DNA of 64,000 nucleotides from Prevotella sp. E9-3 (GCF_022024015.1 NZ_CP091786.1:1054001-1118000); one strand, 5' to 3'. Counted from the first letter of the stretch, positions 19,801 to 27,640 are shown. The notes: generated from the sequence alone by a model not told the origin. Translations and numbers: made by a program.

Positions 19801-21690
19801 GCCAATCCAGTCATCTTTCAGTGCAGGCACATTCGCAAAGTTGACCACGATGGGCTCGCCTTCTTCATAAACATTTTTTGAAAGCGTGAGCACCGGCATG
19901 GTAGAGCCCGTCAGCGTGATAGTCCGTGCTATTGAGAAATCGCTCCAGTCAAGGTTCATCGAACGGTTGCGGCAGCGAATATAGAAAGTGCCGGAAGGAA
20001 CATCAGAGGTTGCCAGTTCGAGAGTTGTCACAGGCAAACCTTCCCGTACGTTCTTAGGAAGTTTCTTGGCATCTACATCATAGAAGTCCTCAAAAAGCAG
20101 GATGCGGTCATAGATAATGTTGGTGAAAGCAGCATCGGTGGCTATCTGATATTCGCTGCTGTGAAGGCCCTCAACAGCAACTTTCTGATTGATGACAGCC
20201 GGCAGTGCCACCGTGCTACCAGTCAAGTCCAGTGATGGTTGCTCGGGCTTGTCAGCACCAGACAGTTTCCGTGAGAAACGGTCAATCAGCACATTGTCGA
20301 GTGCCAGACGTGAGTTGCCCAATGAATAGGTCTCTACCGTCATTGTTTCGCTTTTCGGATCGAACTCCATTAACTGATAAGTCCATTGGTCAATGGTCAT
20401 CTGCACCTCATCGCGGTTACGGTTATCGGGAGTTCTACCCCAAAGTTGTTCGTAGTCTTGGGCCGAAGTGCCTACGCCACCGCCTGTTATCATGTGGTAA
20501 ACAGGCCATTGCGTCATCTGTCCACGTGCATAGAGATGATGGTGTCCGGCACAATTGAGTACGTGTTTCTTTGACGTTGAGAGAATAGGCATCACCTCAC
20601 CGGTCATCCACGGATTGGTATCGCCGGCCCATTGCTCGGCATAAAGAGGACGGTGTTGTACGCTCACGATGAACTTAACCGTTGCATCGTTGTCGGCTGC
20701 CTCTACCACATTCTTCACCCATTGCTTCTGCTCGTTGGAAGTGCCGTCGGTGTTCATCACCACAAATAGCACGGGACCGGCCTGGTAGGCATAGTAAAGA
20801 GCCGTATTACTCTTAATTCCCTGATAGTCAATATTCTCGTAGGATGCGTAGTGCCCTTTGTATAGGTTCAGATCAGGGTCCTTGAACAGTTCGTGGTTTC
20901 CTACGGCAGTCATAATGGGCAGACGTGACATCACTTCGCGTGATTTGTACAGATGGGTGAACTCATACTGGCGTACAGAGCCGGAGTCCACCTGGTCGCC
21001 CACATTCATCAGCAGGCGTACATTGTCTTCCAGTGCGTTCTTGCCCCATTTCTGTTTTGCTTTGCGTTCGGCCATACGGATCAGCCATTCGTAATCGGAG
21101 CGTTCATTGCGCTGGTGATCACCAATCATCAAAATACGGAACGGTTCCTTGTTTCCAGCCTCAGGCATTGTACGGAAGTGTCCGGTCTTACTGGTTTTGT
21201 TTCCCGATGATACTTGGTAATAATATACGGTGTTTGCCGTTAGTCCTGTCAGTTGAGCGGTGTGCCAATAATAATTGGTGGCAATCTGTGTGACGGTTGA
21301 CTGTACCTGCTGGGTCAGTTGACTCTCTGATGTTCCAAAGTGAACCACCGATCCCTCGTTCTTGCTTTTTGTTTTCCAGCACACCTGAATACTGTTGGCA
21401 GTGGCCTGGTTCAGGTAGGGTGCTGTCATCTCAGCCGGTGTCTCTATGGGTTGTACAGTGTTACGATAGGCCTTGTAGGTGTTGTCGCCGTTGCTAACAT
21501 AGTAAATGTCTGGTTCAGAGAGTGTCACGTCTCCAATGGTTTGTGTTCTGCCTTCAATGTTACGAAAGTCTCTGAAACTGGTAATGGTTCGAGGTGCGTC
21601 TGAATCATCAGCCATAACAGTATTGGTTGGTATCATACTGGCCAATACTGTCATGGCTGCCGTCAGACATGATTTTCCTAAAAAATTCAT
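16852..21690 (-). CDS. Metallophosphoesterase (purple-acid-phosphatase-like) fused to GH115 alpha-glucuronidase-like protein
   Basis: A 1612-residue exported protein. After the signal peptide and a FnIII-like domain (about 85-175, YYYQVSSGNKTSKTGHFRT) comes a calcineurin-type phosphoesterase. Its metal motifs are all present: MIGDHQ (about 187), VGDQVD (about 232), VGNHE (about 262), SVQHRPLY (about 345) and GHHHLYAR (about 383). Two beta-sandwich domains span about 490-700. A GH115-like region spans about 700-1330 (GTIYAIYSLSEQLLGVPPLW, YRAWFPNDEDLFVPWRRLS). GH115 enzymes remove glucuronic or 4-O-methylglucuronic acid from xylan or arabinogalactan. A C-terminal beta-sandwich (about 1373-1560) and the shared tail (VIYDLQGRKI...GIYIADGRKFVR) follow. 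It starts 26 bp after the sulfatase gene and is probably co-transcribed. I know of no characterised protein joining these two activities. The GH115 active-site residues were not verified. Confidence 0.87.
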   Translation of the reverse strand: MNFLGKSCLTAAMTVLASMIPTNTVMADDSDAPRTITSFRDFRNIEGRTQTIGDVTLSEPDIYYVSNGDNTYKAYRNTVQPIETPAEMTAPYLNQATANSIQVCWKTKSKNEGSVVHFGTSESQLTQQVQSTVTQIATNYYWHTAQLTGLTANTVYYYQVSSGNKTSKTGHFRTMPEAGNKEPFRILMIGDHQRNERSDYEWLIRMAERKAKQKWGKNALEDNVRLLMNVGDQVDSGSVRQYEFTHLYKSREVMSRLPIMTAVGNHELFKDPDLNLYKGHYASYENIDYQGIKSNTALYYAYQAGPVLFVVMNTDGTSNEQKQWVKNVVEAADNDATVKFIVSVQHRPLYAEQWAGDTNPWMTGEVMPILSTSKKHVLNCAGHHHLYARGQMTQWPVYHMITGGGVGTSAQDYEQLWGRTPDNRNRDEVQMTIDQWTYQLMEFDPKSETMTVETYSLGNSRLALDNVLIDRFSRKLSGADKPEQPSLDLTGSTVALPAVINQKVAVEGLHSSEYQIATDAAFTNIIYDRILLFEDFYDVDAKKLPKNVREGLPVTTLELATSDVPSGTFYIRCRNRSMNLDWSDFSIARTITLTGSTMPVLTLSKNVYEEGEPIVVNFANVPALKDDWIGIYAVGQTPVDSKCPTYVYTNQQKNGSVTLNVSGTYNFVSPLPAGNYFACYFLSNGYEEATPRIAFKVRKKGEVISLKEGNVSIVVPEAECSQVKLAIEALQKDFEKVLGFKPAIVNTTGTTQGVELVVANGAVEGTFADITPLEGFESHRVYADTENNRIVMQGADMRGTIYAIYSLSEQLLGVPPLWYWCDWQPELKEQIEVPADFNYYQPSPTVRYRAWFPNDEDLFVPWRRLSADNNERWLETMLRLKLNTVEYTATVTTNGTLNAEAMLYKKYGLVLTSHHMVALNNSFANWDAYWQQVKKQTPPALSVNDMASLREFWQYNIDAVMNSGVENLWQVAFRGKTDQPFWSVFSDAPATDAERGAVINRMVKEQYDMICKSTGEENPFVRMTFYDEISSLLAAGHLQPPTATNMLWTFVAGRRDHYPYDDLVNWTNTNNVKLGYYMNLQFYSTGAHLAPAEGPWKMEDNYRYVQSKGPLTFSVVNAGNVREFLMEMSANAAMMWNSEDYKTDDFMRQFCAQYFGEEHAKEIAQLYHDYYYAYWNPKKSDFPGGFDRQYVFQDLRHSQVIKQINNTWNTFKVNPFTEIGYESVPGRTFRIEGRNPVDSVLAGMSREMVAFGNVARRCDAIITQLPAGETQFFYDHLSAYAHYMENLATAVYHYVYAYKNKTDHRFDHLQTSYEAMKAAKAALIASQHGVFSHWYDTDDKFEMDARIEAIRSRMNEEEDLTLTEQLIENYDFEYNHDCVLNAIGNTGRGIPCSWESQGELKKGANGLDSYGVNQGASNYHGNNVCWINSVPMPDEFVLSQTIPAAKLTPGTYRVACKLWVEVNKKTNCRLFANKNVQYYGTESDYTNLLTPEEINTYAGYAGGNTNDFVLRDMEVVVEVGEGEDLTIGIKSGNMRNNGVRSTNDNAGWFKVDFFRIHKINDATNIQQPVVSAFHPSVIYDLQGRKIANSQLSMMKSSLKKGIYIADGRKFVR

Positions 21691-21716
21691 GCTTGTGTTA
21701 ATTTGTTATTATCTTA

Positions 21717-24704
21717 TTATCTTACTATTTTCTTTCCATCTACGATATACATGCCTGGGCGAGTCGTGCTCTTGAGCTGTCTTCCCTGAAGGTCGTAAAT
21801 GTTCTGGTTGTTTCCTTGATTAGAATGAACATCAGAAATCATTGTTGGGGTAGGAACTTCTGTAAGTGTCCAGAACGAACGGTGGTTAGTTCCGTTGGCA
21901 GCAGCAAAGGTCTGTACCCAGCAGTCGGCTTCGGTACTCTCGCCTTTCAGGTTCAGTCCGATGGTGCCTGTAGTAAAATCGTAGGGGGCATTGCCTGTGT
22001 AGGCAAAACCATAGCGTCCGCCTTCAGCCGAAGGGTCTATCACATAGTATTCAGCTTTCTCGCTGCCCATCAATACAGGCTGTTGGGTTGTTGTGGTATA
22101 ACCCTGCATATATCGGTTTGTAGCAGCATTCTTCACGTAGTAGCAATTCTTGTTGGCAGTCTTCTCGAAGGTCCAGCAGCCATTGTCGCCTGCTTCACCG
22201 GCACAGCGAATGTAGTTGTCGGCATCGTTGAGGTCCTGCATATAGGCTGCTGTGTTGCTAAAGTTACGAATGGAGTAGTACTTTCCGTTGAGTTTCCAGT
22301 CTGCTGAAGGCTCTGGATCGCCACCGGGAGTCTCGCCGCCGTCTAATTTGGATACATCGAAAGTACCTTCCATCACCTGCTTGATTTCAGCTGCTGAGAG
22401 AATGCCCTTGAAAAAATACAAATCATCGAGTTTGCCGTTGAAATAGTCCTTGTTGGCCTTATGACCACCAATGCGGAAACCGCCTGTGCAGACTTCGAAC
22501 GACGGAGCTGAAACTGTGCAGTCGCGTACACCATTTATATAATAGGTGACACTCAGGTCAACAGGGTTGCAAACCACGGCCACGTGCTGCCACTGTCCGG
22601 GAACCAGCGAACCGTAGTTGGCATGGTTTTGTGAGGCGCCAAGGAAGTTATTGTAGAAAAAACGCGCATCCCCACCGTTTACAGGTGTCTCGGCACGACC
22701 GTAGAGGTAGAGGCGTCCCGTACCTCCATTGTCTTTCTGGGCCAGGATTATCTGGTCACGGAAATAGTAGCCGTCCTGCTGATTGCCAGAGGTAGGGGCA
22801 TCGGTTGAGGCATTAAACACCCAGGCACAGAATGTTGTCTGGGTGTTTTTAGTATTTACGATGCCTGTGTGGTTGAAGTCAAGGTATTGTGCGTTTCCGT
22901 TCAGCGAAATACCTTTTCCATAGACGCCTTCGTCATAGCTGAAGCCGGCAGCCGATGGAGTCAGTGTGTAGTTGTTCTTTGACGCATCGTTCAGATTGTC
23001 TTCAAAATCATAGTGGAAAATGAGTTCCTTTGGTGTGTCCTCGATGTCCTCGCTGACGCTCAGTCCCACGCTCTTGGCCCAGTTGTTCCACAGGGTTTTC
23101 AGTTCACGAACCTTGTCGGGATATTCGGCTGCCACGTTATTGGTCTCCGAATAGTCATGGGCCAGGTCGAACAGTTGCCATCCGCTATTGGCAAGTGCCG
23201 TGAGGCGCCAGTTGCCTTTGCGTACGGCCTTACCGTTCTCATGCTCCCAGAACATGATACGTTCGTCGTCCCAGCTGTCCTTTTCCTGCAGGAGGGGTAC
23301 AAAACTGCGTGCTTCATCGCACAGGGGCTTGATGGTATTGCCGTTATAGGTGGTGGGGTAGGTGGCACCGGCCAGTTCCATACAGGTAGGCATCACGTCC
23401 AGGAACGTGCAAGGTTGCGATGTGATGGTACCCTCCTTGGCTTTAGCCATGCCTGCAGGCCAGTGTACAATGGTCGGAGCTGCTGTTCCGCCGTGGAACT
23501 GCGTGGTCTTCCAATAGCGGAAAGGAGCATTCACACCGCCTGCCCATCCGTTGTGCAAGTAGTTATAGGTGAGCTGTCCGCCAGGGTTCTGGGCGTTGTG
23601 CACCACCATCTGTCCTGAGCGGGTGCGGTCGTGGCGGTCAAATTCGCCAATGCCGTAGTTCTCGCTCGATGCTCCATTGTCTGAAGTGAAGATAATCAGG
23701 GTGTTGTCGAAAATACCCCTGCGTTTCAGTTCGTCGATGATGCGGCCAATATTCTGGTCAACACAATCCACCATGGCAGCGTGAACCTCCATGTTGGCCG
23801 ACTGGAACGCCTTGTCGCTCTCGTTTTCCCAGGCACGGCCAGAGGCATTGGTGGCCTCGGGAACTTGTTCGGGCGTAATCAGTCCGAGTTCCTGCATTTT
23901 CTTATAACGTCGATCTCTCAGCGCATCCCAGCCGTCATCATACACTCCTTTGTACTTTGCAATATCCGTTGGCTTTGCCTGTACAGGCCAGTGAGGCTCC
24001 TGGAAAGCCACATACATAAAGAACGGTTTGCCGTCGGCAGTCATCTCGTCCATCATGTCGATGGCTTTGTCGGCTACGAAGTCGGCATAGTAGAAACCTT
24101 CGGGAATGCTCTCTGTGTAGATGGGGTCTTCGTTATGTACGAGTGAGAAGGGATCGAAATGGTCGGTTACGCCCCAGATGGTACCCCAGTGCTGGTCGAA
24201 ACCTCGGTTGCAGGGATAGGTGTCGATGGGTGCAAAGGGACGGTTGTTGAAAGTGCTCTGGTGCGACAGCCATTTCATCTGGTCGCTGTTGTTGCCTATT
24301 CCCTGTGTCAGTGACAGGTGCCATTTGCCGCTCATACCGGTGTGGTAGCCTGCCTGACGCAGTACCTCGGGAATGGTGACACAGTCTTTCGTGAGACTGA
24401 GGCCCATGCCTGTGATGCCTACTGTCTGGGCATAGCGTCCGGTGAGCAGTTGTGCACGCGATGGACAACTGCGTCCTGAGTTGAAGAACTGGGTGAAGCG
24501 CATGCCGTGTTCTGCCAGTCCGTTCAGGTTGGGAGAATGCACCTCGCCACCGAAGCACTCCAAGTCGGAGTAGCCCATATCATCGACTACGATGAGCATG
24601 ATGTTTGGCCGTTCATCATTGGGTTGCTGACCTTGGGCCGCGGCGAGTACCGGCAGTGCGGCAGTGGCCGACAGCAGTAGTTGTTTAGAATTGAGTTGAG
24701 TCAT
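21717..24704 (-). CDS. Ser-type arylsulfatase with LamG and ricin-like modules and sorting-like tail
   Basis: The Met at 24704 (995 residues) is chosen because a longer reading frame from 24746 would begin upstream of the -7 box at 24735-24742. The alkaline-phosphatase-superfamily sulfatase domain begins RPNIMLIVVDDMGYSDLECFGG. The formylglycine motif near residue 78 reads S-C-P-S-R-A-Q-L-L-T-G-R. The modified position is therefore Ser, with Cys at +1, and needs a radical-SAM maturase such as the one at 30843. A concanavalin/LamG-like domain spans about 565-765 (FHYDFEDNLNDASKNN). A ricin-like module spans about 800-950 (YYSIRNFSNTAAYMQD) and resembles the N-terminus of the 32936 protein. The tail NIYDLQGRQL...GMYIVDGKKIVR is shared. 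It would remove sulfate esters from an extracellular glycan. First gene of the operon with the phosphoesterase-GH115 fusion. Confidence 0.93.
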   Translation of the reverse strand: MTQLNSKQLLLSATAALPVLAAAQGQQPNDERPNIMLIVVDDMGYSDLECFGGEVHSPNLNGLAEHGMRFTQFFNSGRSCPSRAQLLTGRYAQTVGITGMGLSLTKDCVTIPEVLRQAGYHTGMSGKWHLSLTQGIGNNSDQMKWLSHQSTFNNRPFAPIDTYPCNRGFDQHWGTIWGVTDHFDPFSLVHNEDPIYTESIPEGFYYADFVADKAIDMMDEMTADGKPFFMYVAFQEPHWPVQAKPTDIAKYKGVYDDGWDALRDRRYKKMQELGLITPEQVPEATNASGRAWENESDKAFQSANMEVHAAMVDCVDQNIGRIIDELKRRGIFDNTLIIFTSDNGASSENYGIGEFDRHDRTRSGQMVVHNAQNPGGQLTYNYLHNGWAGGVNAPFRYWKTTQFHGGTAAPTIVHWPAGMAKAKEGTITSQPCTFLDVMPTCMELAGATYPTTYNGNTIKPLCDEARSFVPLLQEKDSWDDERIMFWEHENGKAVRKGNWRLTALANSGWQLFDLAHDYSETNNVAAEYPDKVRELKTLWNNWAKSVGLSVSEDIEDTPKELIFHYDFEDNLNDASKNNYTLTPSAAGFSYDEGVYGKGISLNGNAQYLDFNHTGIVNTKNTQTTFCAWVFNASTDAPTSGNQQDGYYFRDQIILAQKDNGGTGRLYLYGRAETPVNGGDARFFYNNFLGASQNHANYGSLVPGQWQHVAVVCNPVDLSVTYYINGVRDCTVSAPSFEVCTGGFRIGGHKANKDYFNGKLDDLYFFKGILSAAEIKQVMEGTFDVSKLDGGETPGGDPEPSADWKLNGKYYSIRNFSNTAAYMQDLNDADNYIRCAGEAGDNGCWTFEKTANKNCYYVKNAATNRYMQGYTTTTQQPVLMGSEKAEYYVIDPSAEGGRYGFAYTGNAPYDFTTGTIGLNLKGESTEADCWVQTFAAANGTNHRSFWTLTEVPTPTMISDVHSNQGNNQNIYDLQGRQLKSTTRPGMYIVDGKKIVR

Positions 24705-24734
24705 AGTTATTGGAATTGTAGTAAATTGTTCGTG

Positions 24735-24742
24735 ACAAAGAT
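24735..24742 (-). promoter_or_regulatory. -7 promoter box of the sulfatase operon
   Basis: TATCTTTG on the minus strand matches TAnnTTTG and lies about 30 bp before the chosen start at 24704. No clear -33 TTTG or paired operator stands at the expected spacing, although a CAAA occurs 34 bp away (24777) in a different sequence context. Confidence 0.5.
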
Positions 24743-24963
24743 ACAATTTAATTTCTTACGGGCTGCCACTATCCAACAAAAAATGTCCGCCTGTTTTCAT
24801 TTTGAACAGATAGTTTCCTTCGTTGACTAGATTTTTGCATTTTTTTCCTGGCGGCATACCAGTACACATCAACAATTTGCTGCTACGCAGCTGGGTGGGA
24901 AAGAAATTAGAATAATTATTATAATTAATCCAAGAAGATATTTTCGAACACGGATTTCGGTTC

Positions 24964-24997
24964 ACCTGCAGACCCCTGTGTACTATAAACCAAAATC
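24964..24997 (+). repeat. Intergenic repeat C, copy 1 (partial)
   Basis: ACCTGCAGACCCCTGTGTAC followed by TATAAACCAAAATCC. The same sequence occurs at 25588 and 32523, where it directly precedes palindromic element B. Here element B is absent. Confidence 0.75.
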
Positions 24998-25012
24998 CTG
25001 TGCCAATTGAAA

Positions 25013-25079
25013 GAAAACCGAAATTACCCATTTTTTCACAAAATGGAAAACCTCGGACCTACGGTCCTGAAAAACCGAC
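25013..25079 (+). repeat. Intergenic repeat D, copy 1
   Basis: About 65 bp repeated with few changes at 25462. It includes the hairpin GGACC-TAC-GGTCC and CATTTT/AAAATG half-sites. No coding content is seen. Confidence 0.75.
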
Positions 25080-25091
25080 TGAGTAGGAGCA

Positions 25092-25200
25092 AAGATTTTA
25101 AAAACAGATTTTTCGGCAGATTTTAAGCGTAGCGCCCCCTAAACTCTTGGTCGTCGTTTCACTCCTCAAAATCGAACGAAAAATCTAATAAGAAAATCTT
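25092..25200 (+). repeat. Intergenic repeat A, copy 1
   Basis: About 100 bp, one of four dispersed copies (25092, 25233, 27404, 32688). Each has imperfect inverted arms that read AGATTTTTCG...GATTTT on the left and AAAATCGAACGAAAAATCT on the right. They flank ACTCTTGGTCGTCGTTTCAC. It is REP/MITE-like and noncoding. Confidence 0.85.
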
Positions 25201-25232
25201 TTCCAAAAATCGTTTCTTGTTTTCAATTACAT

Positions 25233-25355
25233 AAAAACAGAAAAAAAAGGATTTTAAAAACAGATTTTTCGTCAGATTTTAAGCGTAGCGCCCAAAAACT
25301 CTTGGTCGTCGTTTCACTCCTCAAAATCGAACGAAAAATCTTATAATAAAATCTT
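25233..25355 (+). repeat. Intergenic repeat A, copy 2
   Basis: Inverted arms 25262-25280 and 25323-25341 match at 17 of 19 positions. This is the second of four copies, in the same orientation as copy 1. Confidence 0.87.
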
Positions 25356-25461
25356 ATAAATATCCGTTCAATCCTCGCATCTTTAGATGCAAAAAAATCT
25401 GTTTAATCCGTTTAATCCGTGGTCGAAAAGAAATAACAGTATTCTTCTGCGTTTTTTAAAG

Positions 25462-25527
25462 AAAACCGAAATAACCCATTTTATTTCACAAAATGAAAAA
25501 CCCGGACCTACGGTCCTGAAAAACCGC
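25462..25527 (+). repeat. Intergenic repeat D, copy 2
   Basis: Near-identical to 25013-25079, including the perfect hairpin GGACC-TAC-GGTCC. It is followed by a further small palindrome, CCGCTATGCAGCGG. Confidence 0.75.
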
Positions 25528-25586
25528 TATGCAGCGGCCGGAGATTTTTACGAACACGGATTGAACTGATTTGCGGATTTTTGGGT

Positions 25587-25630
25587 TACCTGCAGACAGC
25601 TGTGTACTATTAACCAAAACCTTCAAAACC
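25587..25630 (+). repeat. Intergenic repeat C, copy 2
   Basis: TGCAGACAGCTGTGTACTAT then TAACCAAAACCTTCAAAACC directly precedes palindromic element B, exactly as at 32523-32563. Confidence 0.8.
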
Positions 25631-25754
25631 CTTTTTGTCTGGTTGAGACTACGTCTCTGCTGTCATGGATGTAGCCTTTTCCTTGTGTGCAAGCACCCAG
25701 ATAAAAGCCTACATCCATGCCATCAATCCTTACAGGATATCACCAGACAAAAAG
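25631..25754 (+). repeat. Palindromic element B, copy 1 (124 bp cruciform), IS target
   Basis: Perfect 13-bp ends, CTTTTTGTCTGGT and ACCAGACAAAAAG, enclose three hairpins. They are GAGAC-TAC-GTCTC (25645-25657), a long stem CATGGATGTAG/CTACATCCATG (25664-25674 with 25709-25719) capped by CTTG-TGTG-CAAG, and ATCCT-TAC-AGGAT (25726-25738). Copy 2 (32564-32687) has the same length. An IS110-type element is inserted at the right edge of this copy. Confidence 0.88.
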
Positions 25755-25922
25755 TTACTATGTTTGCAGTCGGAAACACCAATAAGCCGATAGGGGATAG
25801 TCCTTAGGCAGTGAAATATTCCGCACCGTGAGGTGCAGAGAACCTCTTCGCTACGCTTCGAGAACCTCTACATCTCACGTTGCGTGAAAAGAGGCTTTGC
25901 GAGGAAAAAAAGAGGCAGAAGA

Positions 25923-25954
25923 TTTGGTACGATAATAATTGGATTGTATATTTG
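25923..25954 (+). promoter_or_regulatory. Transposase promoter
   Basis: TTTG (25923-25926) and TATATTTG (25947-25954) are 20 bp apart, a standard Bacteroidetes promoter about 45 bp before the transposase start. Upstream, between 25755 and 25920, small hairpins occur (GCACC-GTGA-GGTGC, TCACG-TTG-CGTGA). Confidence 0.7.
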
Positions 25955-26000
25955 TAAGTGCAAAAAACAAGATACTTTCACAATTAAATACCGTACCAGT

Positions 26001-27077
26001 ATGCAAAGGAACAAAATTTCTTTCAAAGGACAAAAGATTTTCGTAGGAATTGATGTCCATGCTAAGAATTGGGAGGTGGCAATAGCCCCCGAAGTCGGAA
26101 TTGTAAAGAGGCATTCCCAGAAGCCTTCAGCAAAAGAGCTCTTTGACTTTTTGAAGAAGAATTACCCGGATGGTGATTATCAGGCTGTCTATGAGTCTGG
26201 CTTCAGTGGATACTCCACTTATTATGCATTGAAGGAAGTCGGTATTGGCTGTATGGTGATTCATGCAGCCGATGTTCCGACGACTCAGTATGAAGAGGTG
26301 ATGAAGACAGACAGGGTGGATGCCGTAAAACTGGCGAGATCTCTGAAGGCAGGTCTGCTCAAGGGCAACTATGTTCCAGAGAAGCAGTACATTGACGATC
26401 GCTCTGTTGTCCGCATACGCAAGACAATACAGAAGCAACTCAGCGGATACAAGTCGAGAGTCAAGCACCTGCTGCATTGTCATGGAGTAGAATTCCCTGA
26501 ACGATTCTCCAGGAAGCAGACACACTGGTCAAGGGCTTTTATCACCTGGCTGATGAACGATGTGCGGCTGATGTCAGATACACGAACTTCGCTTGACCTG
26601 CTCATCAGGCAGGTAGAGGTCCTTAGAGGAACATTGCTGGAGGCTACTCGCCAATTGCGCAAGATGAGCCAGACAGAACGATACAAGCACAGGCATGACC
26701 TGCTCAGGACAATCCCCGGAATCGGCATCATAGTCACGATGTGCATCCTGACGGAGGTCTGTGACGTGAAACGTTTCCACAACGAGAAAGAGTTTGCCGC
26801 CTACCTTGGACTGATCCCTACAAGCCACAGCAGTGGTGAGAAGACCGTGCATGGCGAGAAGACTTTCAGGGGGAACAAGCAACTTGGCCCCATGATTATC
26901 GAGGCTGCATGGATTACCATCGGCAAGGATGCGGGACTTGGAACGCAATATTTTCAGTACAAACAGAGGATGGAACCACAGGAGGCGATAGTGAGGATAG
27001 CACGTAAGCTTTCCAACATCATCTTCTCCGTCCTGAAGAATGAAAAGGAATATGTACCATACCAAACGGGTAATTGA
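26001..27077 (+). CDS. IS110-family DEDD transposase
   Basis: The start at 26001 (358 residues) follows the promoter at 25923-25954. The upstream in-frame extension crosses that promoter and is rejected. The N-terminal RuvC-like DEDD domain shows FVGIDVHAKNWEV (first Asp), YESGFSGY (Glu) and MKTDRVDAVKLA (Asp-Asp). A coiled helical middle follows. The C-terminal Transposase_20 domain contains TIPGIGIIVTMCILTEV, AAYLGLIPTSHSSGEK (the catalytic Ser region) and RGNKQLGPMIIEAAW. Proteins of this family are recombinases guided by a bridge RNA encoded in the noncoding end of the element. The gene looks intact. It lies in a repeat-rich gap with no cargo gene. Confidence 0.95.
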   Translation: MQRNKISFKGQKIFVGIDVHAKNWEVAIAPEVGIVKRHSQKPSAKELFDFLKKNYPDGDYQAVYESGFSGYSTYYALKEVGIGCMVIHAADVPTTQYEEVMKTDRVDAVKLARSLKAGLLKGNYVPEKQYIDDRSVVRIRKTIQKQLSGYKSRVKHLLHCHGVEFPERFSRKQTHWSRAFITWLMNDVRLMSDTRTSLDLLIRQVEVLRGTLLEATRQLRKMSQTERYKHRHDLLRTIPGIGIIVTMCILTEVCDVKRFHNEKEFAAYLGLIPTSHSSGEKTVHGEKTFRGNKQLGPMIIEAAWITIGKDAGLGTQYFQYKQRMEPQEAIVRIARKLSNIIFSVLKNEKEYVPYQTGN

Positions 27078-27082
27078 CATAC

Positions 27083-27313
27083 GGATTATCAGACAACTTC
27101 ACAAGACGACTCCTGCGTTTTTTTGAGGTGTAGCTTTGACTACATCCTCTTCAAAAAGATTGTTGCGTCTTACTATATATTCTGAAGAAGTAAATTGATT
27201 GGCGGTCTTGCTTTGCCGTTTCATCTCATAGAAGTTTGTCTGGTAGGTCTGTTGTCGGTAGTCATTCTGTACCCAACGTAAGCGTTGGGGTGATAGTTAC
27301 GGCTTCTTCAAAA
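27083..27313 (+). ncRNA. Candidate IS110/IS1111 bridge RNA in the 3' noncoding end
   Basis: Between the transposase stop and the right end the sequence folds strongly. AAGACG (27103-27108) pairs with CGTCTT (27166-27171) around an inner hairpin TGTAG/CTACA with GAGG/CCTC. TGAAGAAG (27183-27190) pairs with CTTCTTCA (27303-27310). CCCAACG-TAAG-CGTTGGG forms a stem-loop at 27272-27289. TTTGTCTGGT (27235-27244) is a perfect 10-nt complement of ACCAGACAAA (25742-25751), the target sequence beside the left insertion point. This is expected of a target-binding loop. The RNA ends and function are inferred. Confidence 0.55.
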
Positions 27314-27403
27314 GTCATCGTACTAATGCATTTCGCGCAAGCGATTGATAACAAACAGTTAATAAACAATAAATATTTTCCAATTATTTGGAATGCAACA
27401 TAG

Positions 27404-27526
27404 AAGAAAAACAGAAAAAAAGATTTTAAAAACAGATTTTTCGTCAGATTTTAAGCATAACGCCCAAAAACTCTTGGTCGTCGTTTCACTCCTCAAAATC
27501 GAACGAAAAGTCAAAAAAGAAAATCT
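27404..27526 (+). repeat. Intergenic repeat A, copy 3 (right flank of the IS)
   Basis: Same arms and core as the other copies, with a few substitutions (TAAGCATAACG, GAAAAGTC). It begins exactly where the IS ends and continues the B-A unit interrupted by it. Confidence 0.87.
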
Positions 27527-27640
27527 GTCCAATCGTCCAATCTACAACTTATTTATATTATATAGAAGCAGTGTAAAGTGATTTTTTTCTCTGATTTTTG
27601 ACCAAAATGTAGAAATTAGTAGTAATTTCTGTTGTATTTT

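Larger units (their letters stand above)
25755..27403 (+). mobile_element. IS110/IS1111-type insertion sequence, about 1.65 kb
   Basis: The boundaries come from comparison with the uninterrupted B-A repeat at 32564-32806. Left flank ...GACAAAAAG and right flank AAGAAAAACAG join there without the intervening sequence, and AAG is the ambiguous overlap. Near the ends are subterminal inverted repeats CTATGTTTGCA (25758-25768) and TGCAACATAG (27394-27403), as in the IS1111 subgroup. The element carries one DEDD transposase gene (26001-27077), an upstream promoter, and a 326-bp structured 3' noncoding end. No DDE-type terminal repeats and no appreciable target duplication are present, which fits the family. 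Confidence 0.85.

Noticed and set aside
24777..24809. HTCS-type operator before the sulfatase operon
   Set aside because: A CAAA occurs at 34 bp but lacks the rest of the motif, and TTTGAACAG at 24801 is in the wrong orientation.
25631..25754. tRNA or tmRNA gene suggested by the cloverleaf-like fold of element B
   Set aside because: The arm lengths, the lack of a T-loop and anticodon arm, and the 13-bp T-rich end stem do not fit a tRNA.
24747..25830. Small coding genes in the repeat-rich gap
   Set aside because: Short frames (60-90 codons) have no ribosome-binding context and mostly consist of the repeats themselves.
25833..26000. 56-residue N-terminal extension of the transposase
   Set aside because: It spans the promoter at 25923-25954 and has no family similarity, while the Met at 26001 begins a normal IS110 N-terminus.
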